DNA of 5,723 nt from an uncultured Clostridia bacterium (GTDB lineage: Bacteria > Bacillota > Clostridia > TANB77 > CAG-508). The notes below the pieces were generated by a model. The model had not been told where the DNA came from. It was given only the letters and a program-made list of their open reading frames with translations, and searched no databases. The stretch spans positions 1 to 5,723 of the forward strand of contig CAKPGC010000025.1 in NCBI GenBank assembly GCA_934154445.1. Direction: 5' to 3'. Positions within the stretch are counted from its first letter, which is position 1. Every line of letters begins with the position of its first letter. The position numbers were made by a program, and so were the translations under genes. This document shows positions 1 through 5,723 of this stretch, piece by piece.

Positions 1-39
1 GGATAATAAAGAGTTATCTGTTGAATTAGGAGAAGATAT
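1..39 (+). repeat. Left copy of 39-bp perfect inverted repeat
   Basis: These 39 bases are identical to the reverse complement of 5647-5685, with no mismatch. The match breaks at base 40 (T here, G in the other copy). The copy starts at the first base of the window, so its true outer edge cannot be seen. It contains tandem TAA stops (4-9) in one frame and the AGGAG ribosome binding site (28-32) for the gene starting at 41. A match of this length cannot be chance. A recombination site for inversion is the favoured explanation. A duplicated leader or an assembly chimera is possible. Confidence 0.95.
28..32 (+). promoter_or_regulatory. Ribosome binding site inside left repeat
   Basis: AGGAG lies 8 nt before the ATG at 41. 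It is wholly inside the inverted repeat, so the same site would serve either operon after inversion. The spacing is 8 nt here and 5 nt at the other copy, because three extra bases (ATT aligned with ATG) separate the site from the start. Confidence 0.75.
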
Positions 40-40
40 T

Positions 41-1492
41 ATGTCATTAACGCTAGATGGAATAATTAAACAATTGGAAAACTATGGTTGTAATATGACC
101 AACGATAATGAGATATTTACTGCGGCACATGGTGCCACTTATTCCGGAGATTATACCGCACGAAGCATTAAACGTGCACATTTAAATAATTGTTTTCTGA
201 AAAATGCTATATTTGATGATGCCGCGGTGACAGGTTCATCTTTTTGGAATTGTACACTTGAACAGTGTAGTATGAATAGAGCTGATTTTGAATTTTGTAA
301 TTTTGAAAACTGTGAGTTCCTTAACACACCTTTATTAAATGAATCATTTAATAATAGTACATTTTATAATACAAAAATCATCAATAGTCCGTTTCAATAC
401 TGTACCTTAACTGGTGCATTATTTCAAAATGTATTATTGACTAATTCAGCTATTGAACATTCTACTTTAGAAGATGCCTTTTTTGAAAACTGCACTTTTC
501 AGTCAATGAATTTAAGTTACTTAAATATGGAATTTATTGAATTTAAAAATATTCATATGAATAATGTGATTTTATCCTTTACTCAAATGCCATACGTTTT
601 AGGTGGAATAGAATATATAAAAAATACAGACGATGATGTAAGAATATCAACTGGAGAAGATACTTCTATTGATAAACAGGAATATATTTCCAATGGTATA
701 CCATTATTGTGTGAATATTACAAAATGAAGGAAGCTCATTTCCCCTTAGCTAATATATATTTGGGCTTAGGCGACAAAGAACAGGCATATAATCACCTTA
801 AACTTGGAATGCAATATTGTGTCATTTCAAGAGATATTCGTATGCTTAAATATTTTTGTAAATTAGCAGCAAGAAATAACGAATTTACATATAAGGAATT
901 AAATTCGCTTTACGTTTCAATACAGAGGCTAATACCACAAGAGGCATTAAATCAACAGGAGCTTCATAATTATTCCAGACATATTGGAGAAATAAAAACA
1001 ATACTTTTTTCAAAACAAGATACACCAAATGTGTCTTTTTCAATCAAAACAAATATTGAACCGAATGAAATATCTCCTCTATCACGATTTATAGAAAAAA
1101 TTTTTTCTATTAAACAAGATTTGTGTAGTGATTCAGATGATGTTCAACTTGTATTAAAGCAAAACTCTCCATTTATTGTAACCTTGAATATTACAGGAGA
1201 ATTATTTAAGTTATGTTGTTTCATTTTGGTTGTTATAAAACTTATTAATGAAAATCAAGAGCTTTATTCTGCATACTGGAATTATATAAACTCATTTGAC
1301 GCAGTAAAAAATGAATATATATCAAATATATTAATTCCTCTACTTGAATCAGTTGAGAAAATGAAAAATGAATATATAGAAAATGGTACCAATTTTTCTG
1401 CTGATGAAATTTGGTTTAGCAATATAGAGCATCAAAAAAATTTCAAGTTACAATACTATAAAAAGGCTAAATTTGCGATAACGGAGAATTAA
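41..1492 (+). CDS. Pentapeptide-repeat protein with helical C-terminal region
   Basis: The 483-aa protein has an uninterrupted pentapeptide array at about residues 46-180: 27 five-residue units in perfect register, with L, F, I, M or V at every central position (e.g. AHLNN, ADFEF, CNFEN, CTLTG). Such arrays fold into a right-handed four-sided beta-helix, here about seven coils. Residues 215-290 look helical and TPR-like (around FPLANIYLGLGDKEQAYNHL). Residues 330-480 form a further domain I cannot assign, with a hydrophobic stretch at about 389-402. There is no signal peptide and no catalytic motif I recognise. The ATG at 41 is chosen because AGGAG precedes it by 8 nt. The frame stays open upstream to the window edge, but I see no better start. 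It is followed after 2 nt by a membrane-protein gene, so the two probably act together, perhaps as a scaffold or sensor at the membrane. Family assignment is firm; function is unknown. Confidence 0.9.
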   Translation: MSLTLDGIIKQLENYGCNMTNDNEIFTAAHGATYSGDYTARSIKRAHLNNCFLKNAIFDDAAVTGSSFWNCTLEQCSMNRADFEFCNFENCEFLNTPLLNESFNNSTFYNTKIINSPFQYCTLTGALFQNVLLTNSAIEHSTLEDAFFENCTFQSMNLSYLNMEFIEFKNIHMNNVILSFTQMPYVLGGIEYIKNTDDDVRISTGEDTSIDKQEYISNGIPLLCEYYKMKEAHFPLANIYLGLGDKEQAYNHLKLGMQYCVISRDIRMLKYFCKLAARNNEFTYKELNSLYVSIQRLIPQEALNQQELHNYSRHIGEIKTILFSKQDTPNVSFSIKTNIEPNEISPLSRFIEKIFSIKQDLCSDSDDVQLVLKQNSPFIVTLNITGELFKLCCFILVVIKLINENQELYSAYWNYINSFDAVKNEYISNILIPLLESVEKMKNEYIENGTNFSADEIWFSNIEHQKNFKLQYYKKAKFAITEN

Positions 1493-1494
1493 AA

Positions 1495-2199
1495 ATGAAT
1501 AATTTTTATAATGTTATATTAGGAAACATCAAAGGTGAAAAAAGAAAATACACTTATTTAATTGATACATACAAAATATTTATAAATTTATTTAGAATTA
1601 TTGTTTTTTGCATCTCAATTATTATTACACATAGAATTTTTGAAATTTGTATAACAGTAAAAGCCTTGCAAAACACTATTGCATTAGGTTCGATTTTTGC
1701 TACCTTTGGTTCTGCAATAGTTGCGGTGGCATCTCTTTATTGTAATGATTGTTATATGCGTTTTTCAGATAATGTGTGTGTATTACAAAACGACTTATTA
1801 AAGGATGAAAAATGGACAAGATGGTCTTTTATAAAACGCAGATACAGGAGAAAGCTTTTAGATTCTGGGAATTATGTACAGGTACTAACAAACGCAAAAA
1901 TTGAATTCAATTTAGGAAGTCATACAATCACTATAACTATTCCCACTATAAGAGCTGATTTTGATGATTTACCTATTTTTCGACAGTTTTTTCTGATGAA
2001 AAAATATAGCAAACAATATGAGACGAATCTATGTAATCATGTAACCGCAGATGAGTCAGATGCATTTTTGATGTGGGATTGTATTTATGATATATATAAA
2101 CATATTGTATATTATAAAATTTGTACATATATTATATGGATTGGTTGTAGTTTTATAATGTCTAGTTTGATTTTTTCATTCTTATATATTTATATATAA
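1495..2199 (+). CDS. Membrane protein, about three TM segments, unknown function
   Basis: I do not recognise the family of this 234-aa protein. Hydrophobic segments at about residues 28-46, 61-83 and 209-233 are likely membrane spans. Between the second and third is a soluble region of about 125 residues. It contains a very basic patch (KRRYRRK, 114-120) and a beta-rich stretch (ITITIPTI, 145-152). The patch suggests, by the positive-inside rule, that this region is cytoplasmic. Cysteines are frequent in and near the membrane part. The gene starts 2 nt after the stop of the pentapeptide gene, with GGAG at 1483-1486 (8-nt spacing), so the two are almost certainly co-transcribed and translationally coupled. 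The overall plan, a membrane hairpin plus a cytosolic domain, is shared by anchors, sensors and some membrane effectors of defence or conflict systems. Nothing here decides between them. Confidence 0.8.
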   Translation: MNNFYNVILGNIKGEKRKYTYLIDTYKIFINLFRIIVFCISIIITHRIFEICITVKALQNTIALGSIFATFGSAIVAVASLYCNDCYMRFSDNVCVLQNDLLKDEKWTRWSFIKRRYRRKLLDSGNYVQVLTNAKIEFNLGSHTITITIPTIRADFDDLPIFRQFFLMKKYSKQYETNLCNHVTADESDAFLMWDCIYDIYKHIVYYKICTYIIWIGCSFIMSSLIFSFLYIYI

Positions 2200-2202
2200 A
2201 AA

Positions 2203-2239
2203 TATAAGGTATAATAATATTTTATTATTATACCTTATA
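2203..2239. terminator. Bidirectional hairpin between convergent operons
   Basis: A perfect 17-bp inverted repeat (left arm TATAAGGTATAATAATA) surrounds a 3-nt TTT loop at 2220-2222. It fills nearly the whole 43-nt gap between the two stop codons (2199 and 2243). On the minus strand the stem is followed by TTTTT, a proper intrinsic terminator. On the plus strand it is followed only by GATTTAC, so termination there may be weaker. The stem is AT-rich, with only two G-C pairs per arm, but long. By position it isolates each operon from transcription coming from the other. Confidence 0.8.
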
Positions 2240-2242
2240 GAT

Positions 2243-4561
2243 TTACAAAAATGAAACTTTTAACACGTTATCTTCACAATAATGGCACTGTGGACCTAGT
2301 TCAACTCCGTATTTATCACAAATGTTAATGGTCTCATCATATATATATTTAACTTCTTCCGTTTTAAAAGGAACCAAATATTCTAATTCGGTATTTGGAA
2401 TGGGTTTGAATATAGATAAGATAGGTGATACACCTAATTTACATATTTCATTTATCCCTTCTAATAGAGATTCCTTTGGCTCTAAACCGACAATAAATAT
2501 ACTTCTAACCGCTCCTTTGTTCCCCCATAATTTAACTGCATATTTGAGTGCTGATAGATATTGTTCAATAGTAATTGTGCTTTTTCCAGGCATATATTTT
2601 TTTGCTAACATTCTATTGTATATTTCTATGTTAAATGCCACCTCAGTAATACCTGATGATTTTAATTTTTGTAAAATCTTAAAAGATTTTGGAGGTAAGG
2701 ACATTAGATATATAGGTTTATCAAATGTATTTTTTATATAATTGCTTATTTCTATTACATTTGAGAAATCCGATTCTGGAGACTCAGAACCTCCACCAAT
2801 TAAAAAATGATTAATTTGCGGAGTATTTTTATAAGAGTCTAACACTTCTTTTATATCTTGCAATGATAATAATGACTGTACATTATCTATATCGCAAAAA
2901 CGACAACCTTGACCAATTTGTTTAAAGTAGCAACCTTGTTTATGAAAAATTCTTAACCTGTCAATGCCTAAATATGCAATATCTTCAAATACAAATCCAT
3001 TTTTAGTTCGTTTGGATGCTAAAGTATCTATGGTGCGAATTGTTACTTCTAATAAAGTATTATTAAATTTCATTGGAGTGTCGTAATAACATAATCCATA
3101 TGTATTATCAGAAAACATTTTCACCGAAAATGGACTGATTTCTGACAATCTGACTTGAAATGGAACATTTATATATAGATTATTGATTAATCGCATATCT
3201 ACAGCATCAAATTCCTTACAATTAACCTTTTCATCCTTTTCAATATACGTTATTACTTCCTCTGAAAAATATATTCCCTGATTTGTTAATGCTATTTTTA
3301 AATTAATAAAATAATCATTTGGATTATTAAGTTCGTTAAAATCAATCCAATTTATAGATATATTTTCTATAATTCGAGATATATTATCAGGCTCCCAAGA
3401 TAATATACTTCTATCAAAAACGACTTTAAACAAATAAGTATAATCATCTATTTTATAATTCCAGTTTAACTTATCGTCATAATATTCCAAATTACTATTC
3501 TTTAATGTTTTATGAAAATATCTTAATTGTTTATCCAACATAGCAGAATACTGATATGTATAAAAACTATATGGTACATGTTTAGGAAGTTTATCTTTAT
3601 ATTTGCAATTATTGTTATTAAAAGCATCTAATTGCATTTCCTGTAAAGATAACCCATGCTCAGATAAAACTTTATTAAGAATAAATGTCGAAGATTGAAA
3701 TCTTGCATTTATTTCCGAAAAATATACTTTATCTGTGTTTATATCATATAGTAAATCTATTCCACAAACACCTCTGTATCCACAATATTGTAATTTTTTC
3801 GCTATGAGTTCAACTATATTTTTGGCTTCCTCTTGTGTTTTTATTGATAAGCGTTCATATGAGATGAAGTCAGCCCCTTTATACAAAAACATGTTATTTG
3901 TTATAGATATTATTTGTACTGAGGACGGCAATATAAGTATGTCATCACTAAATATAATAACATGAGTATTAAGTGAAACATTGTTTTTAATATAAGGTGT
4001 TATCATATATAATAAATTTTCATTGAGTTCCTTGTCGTTTTTATCAAAAAGTTTTGTGCCAAACCCTCCACATGAGTACGCGGATTGTATGACAAATTCA
4101 TCATAATCTTTAAAATACAATTGTAAATTTGATTTTAGAAGTTCCTTACCAGTCATGGTTATATATGGTAATTCATTAATACTATTTGCAAACCATAGTT
4201 TACAATAAATTTTATTACCTAATAACTTAAGTAAATCAGGTGCATTTTGACAAATAGTGTTTTGCTGAACCGAACAATTATATTCACACATTTCTTCTGG
4301 TAAATAGAACATAAACTTGGCAGATGAATCTTTTTGAAGAATTTTTTCAGCCGATTCATTAACGAATTTCGTAAATGCTTCGTTATCACGGTTATAGTCA
4401 TAACGCCAAGAATTTGTAGCATCAAATGCATAATTTAAATCATTATTACTTCCAAAGATTGTAATAGAACCCTTAAAAAGATTATTAGTTTGTAAAATTT
4501 CGGTTTCTCTAATTCCAATCCAGTATAAAGATTGTTGAGTATGATTATTTATTGAAGACAT
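2243..4561 (-). CDS. ATP-grasp / radical SAM fusion enzyme
   Basis: The 772-aa protein has two catalytic modules. Residues about 130-320 resemble an ATP-grasp domain: a glycine-rich loop with G165, G166 and G168, then D269 and the metal-binding E283-I-N285-A-R287 signature near its end. ATP-grasp enzymes join a carboxylate to an amine, thiol or hydroxyl through an acyl phosphate. The residue just before the loop where many members have Lys is Q159. Residues about 525-760 are a radical SAM domain: cysteines C544, C553 and C556 (C-x8-C-x2-C, not the usual CX3CX2C), GGGSE (589-593) as the likely SAM-binding GGE-type motif, and VGLEP (691-695). A late CHYC pair (C759, C762) could bind metal. The middle (about 320-525) is unassigned. 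The gene starts 1 nt after the upstream radical SAM gene, with AGGA at 4571-4568, so both enzymes likely act in one pathway. The substrate is unknown; a peptide or small molecule is possible. Confidence 0.85.
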   Translation of the reverse strand: MSSINNHTQQSLYWIGIRETEILQTNNLFKGSITIFGSNNDLNYAFDATNSWRYDYNRDNEAFTKFVNESAEKILQKDSSAKFMFYLPEEMCEYNCSVQQNTICQNAPDLLKLLGNKIYCKLWFANSINELPYITMTGKELLKSNLQLYFKDYDEFVIQSAYSCGGFGTKLFDKNDKELNENLLYMITPYIKNNVSLNTHVIIFSDDILILPSSVQIISITNNMFLYKGADFISYERLSIKTQEEAKNIVELIAKKLQYCGYRGVCGIDLLYDINTDKVYFSEINARFQSSTFILNKVLSEHGLSLQEMQLDAFNNNNCKYKDKLPKHVPYSFYTYQYSAMLDKQLRYFHKTLKNSNLEYYDDKLNWNYKIDDYTYLFKVVFDRSILSWEPDNISRIIENISINWIDFNELNNPNDYFINLKIALTNQGIYFSEEVITYIEKDEKVNCKEFDAVDMRLINNLYINVPFQVRLSEISPFSVKMFSDNTYGLCYYDTPMKFNNTLLEVTIRTIDTLASKRTKNGFVFEDIAYLGIDRLRIFHKQGCYFKQIGQGCRFCDIDNVQSLLSLQDIKEVLDSYKNTPQINHFLIGGGSESPESDFSNVIEISNYIKNTFDKPIYLMSLPPKSFKILQKLKSSGITEVAFNIEIYNRMLAKKYMPGKSTITIEQYLSALKYAVKLWGNKGAVRSIFIVGLEPKESLLEGINEICKLGVSPILSIFKPIPNTELEYLVPFKTEEVKYIYDETINICDKYGVELGPQCHYCEDNVLKVSFL

Positions 4562-4562
4562 C

Positions 4563-5648
4563 TTAAATCCTTTCCTTAAACTCGGCAGACAAACGAGTAA
4601 ATGCCTGTTCTATACGTTTTTCTATGTTTAAATCATTTATAGTCAATTTGTGTTGAAAAACATCGTAACAATTACATTGTTTATCCTTTAATAAATCGTT
4701 AATTAATTTTTTCCTATCTGTGGAAGTACTTGCACATATATATTTTAGATAGAAATTGTATATAAGAGATTGACATTGACTGCATGTTTTCGGGAATGTT
4801 ACCACCTCGTCATTATATGATTCATCACGATTTCCCCAATAAGCAATATCGATTTTAGATAGATATTTTTCATCGACAGATGATAAAACATATATAATTT
4901 CCCATTGAGAAATTGGTGAATACATTCCGTTTTCATATAAATAATGTATTAATGTATGTGGTTTTATGTTTATAGGGAATAAAACCATTTCAGTATTGTG
5001 TTCAATACACCAATTTATTGAATTGAGGATGTCTGTCACTTGTTCATTTTCATTTAAGAAAGGTAATCCCACTAAAAGATTAACAATAGGTGTATAACCG
5101 TAAGTTTGTATTTTTTTTATTACATCTGCAAAATGTTTAATCGATACTTTTTTGTTTAATATATATTCCTGATAATATTCATTTACAGTTTCAAGCCCAA
5201 GTTCAATTTTTATGGTTTTGTTATAAAATATTTCTCTCAATAATTCTAGTTTTGAATCTGTTATTGTACTATAGTGAGTTTCTATGTAAATATTTTTACA
5301 AGGCAAATTATTTATCGCTTCCATGATGCTTTTTTGAAAATCTAAAGGCATTTGCCTATCATCTAAAAAACTACCATTGGTACATAACATTAACGACTCT
5401 ATTCCTTCATACATATTGTAAATTCTAAGCATTTCTTTAATAAAAACAGAAACATCATGCTTTTGCGTAGCAATTCCATAATCACACATGGTGCAAAAAC
5501 CTTGTTTGTCATATGAACACTGTCCATTATCAAATGATATTTCTAAATAGTTATTCTCACGATAATAAGTACATATAGTTTCAGCATTTAATGTTTTTCT
5601 ATCTCTTTTTAAATATTTATTAATCCTTGAAAGAAATAATTTATCCAT
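4563..5648 (-). CDS. Radical SAM enzyme, Elp3/archaeosine-synthase-like cluster motif
   Basis: The 361-aa protein has its [4Fe-4S] cysteines at C44, C52 and C55 (C-x7-C-x2-C, reading GFCTMCDYG). This spacing and the CTMC wording resemble the Elp3-like/RaSEA (archaeosine-type) radical SAM group. Further radical SAM features are IELGLETVNE (148-157) and NLLVGLP (190-196), equivalent to core strands that contact SAM. A cysteine-rich tail (C289, C292, then C325, C327) may bind a further metal or cluster. The ATG at 5648 has AGGAG 5 nt upstream, inside the inverted repeat. No in-frame ATG, GTG or TTG lies between it and the TGA at 5720-5718, so this start is well supported. It is the first gene of the minus-strand operon and is followed after 1 nt by the ATP-grasp/radical SAM fusion. 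The family resemblance is from memory of motifs. Its real substrate need not be tRNA. Confidence 0.85.
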   Translation of the reverse strand: MDKLFLSRINKYLKRDRKTLNAETICTYYRENNYLEISFDNGQCSYDKQGFCTMCDYGIATQKHDVSVFIKEMLRIYNMYEGIESLMLCTNGSFLDDRQMPLDFQKSIMEAINNLPCKNIYIETHYSTITDSKLELLREIFYNKTIKIELGLETVNEYYQEYILNKKVSIKHFADVIKKIQTYGYTPIVNLLVGLPFLNENEQVTDILNSINWCIEHNTEMVLFPINIKPHTLIHYLYENGMYSPISQWEIIYVLSSVDEKYLSKIDIAYWGNRDESYNDEVVTFPKTCSQCQSLIYNFYLKYICASTSTDRKKLINDLLKDKQCNCYDVFQHKLTINDLNIEKRIEQAFTRLSAEFKERI

Positions 5649-5685
5649 ATCTTCTCCTAATTCAACAGATAACTCTTTATTATCC
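5647..5685 (-). repeat. Right copy of 39-bp perfect inverted repeat
   Basis: Read on the minus strand, this copy is identical to bases 1-39. It runs from one base after a candidate stop codon of an upstream gene (TAG, 5689-5687) into the first two bases of the ATG of the radical SAM gene. It carries that gene's AGGAG site at 5658-5654. Both copies therefore hold the translation signal for the gene facing inward, as expected if inversion must leave either gene translatable. Confidence 0.95.
5654..5658 (-). promoter_or_regulatory. Ribosome binding site inside right repeat
   Basis: AGGAG on the minus strand lies 5 nt before the ATG at 5648 and inside the repeat. It is the identical counterpart of the site at 28-32. 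No -35/-10 pair with sensible spacing is visible in the 38 bases outside the repeat, so transcription probably enters from beyond the right end of the window. Confidence 0.75.
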
Positions 5686-5686
5686 T

Positions 5687-5723
5687 CTAATTTCCATATT
5701 CCTCCTCGGATGCTTTGTCATCA
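5687..5723 (-). CDS. Possible 3' end of an upstream gene (partial)
   Basis: On the minus strand, one frame from 5722 reads DDKASEEEYGN and ends with TAG at 5689-5687, one base before the repeat. The acidic tail looks protein-like and would be the C-terminus of a gene running off the window and reading into the radical SAM operon. Two other frames also fit a gene end. One stops at TGA TGA (5723-5718). Another reads MTKHPRRNMEIRG from an ATG at 5721 to TAA TAA (5682-5677) inside the repeat. With 38 bases visible I cannot decide between them, and the product is unknown. If this gene is real, it or its promoter would be the constant part of the switch. Confidence 0.35.
   Translation of the reverse strand, partial: DDKASEEEYGN

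Larger units (their letters stand above)
1..5685. other. Putative invertible cassette with two alternative convergent operons
   Basis: The segment is bounded by 39-bp perfect inverted repeats and holds exactly two complete two-gene operons pointing inward to a shared hairpin. Both operons begin immediately at the repeat and have no visible promoter of their own. Site-specific inversion between inverted repeats is an established mechanism of phase variation in bacteria. Applying it here is inference. No recombinase gene lies in the window, so it would have to be encoded nearby or elsewhere. In the orientation shown, the radical SAM operon is joined to the sequence on the right, and the pentapeptide operon is joined to unseen sequence on the left. 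Confidence 0.6.

Noticed and set aside
2..7. GATAAT resembling a -10 box at the start of the repeat
   Set aside because: In the right copy, where upstream bases are visible, there is no -35-like hexamer at 16-18 nt; in the left copy the upstream sequence is outside the window.
1307..1378. Direct repeat of 15 bases (1307-1321 and 1364-1378)
   Set aside because: It encodes the same KNEYI motif twice in an AT-rich helical region; likely low-complexity coincidence or helix periodicity.
2210..2215. TATAAT box in the central hairpin, mirrored on the other strand
   Set aside because: It is part of the terminator stem. No -35 element lies at suitable spacing, and a promoter here would read antisense into the facing operon.
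2322..2741. 139-codon open frame on the + strand
   Set aside because: It lies wholly antisense to the radical SAM domain of the 772-aa gene, has no good ribosome binding site, and its protein looks like a shadow of that frame.
3735..3965. 76-codon open frame on the + strand
   Set aside because: It is antisense to the ATP-grasp region of the 772-aa gene, with no supporting signals.
4219..4431. 70-codon open frame on the - strand
   Set aside because: It overlaps the 5' part of the 772-aa gene in another frame; composition is unlike a real protein and there is no translation signal.

Overview
The window is very AT-rich (roughly 30% GC by eye, not computed), densely packed and uses strong AGGAG-type ribosome binding sites. 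That suggests a low-GC Gram-positive bacterium such as a clostridial species; this is inference from composition and style only.

The layout is strikingly symmetrical. A 39-bp perfect inverted repeat sits at 1-39 and again, in opposite orientation, at 5647-5685. Two two-gene operons run inward from these repeats and converge on a strong hairpin at 2203-2239. The left operon (+ strand) encodes a 483-aa pentapeptide-repeat protein (41-1492) and a 234-aa multi-spanning membrane protein (1495-2199). The right operon (- strand) encodes a 361-aa radical SAM enzyme (5648-4563) and a 772-aa fusion of an ATP-grasp domain to a second radical SAM domain (4561-2243). Intergenic gaps inside the operons are 1-2 nt. 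There is no intergenic stretch over 300 bases.

Each repeat copy carries the ribosome binding site of the first gene it faces, and the repeat stops at the start codon. Neither operon has a convincing promoter inside the window. To the right of the cassette, 38 bases remain that appear to hold the 3' end of another gene reading into it. The simplest reading is a whole-operon inversion switch: recombination between the repeats would flip about 5.6 kb and place either operon behind the same upstream gene and promoter. The central hairpin would keep transcription out of the silent operon.

The enzyme operon looks like a small biosynthetic or modification pathway (ATP-dependent ligation plus two radical SAM steps). 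Its substrate cannot be read from the sequence. The other operon has no recognisable enzyme and looks structural or membrane-associated. No recombinase gene is present in the window, so the inversion model is a hypothesis resting on the repeat and the layout.
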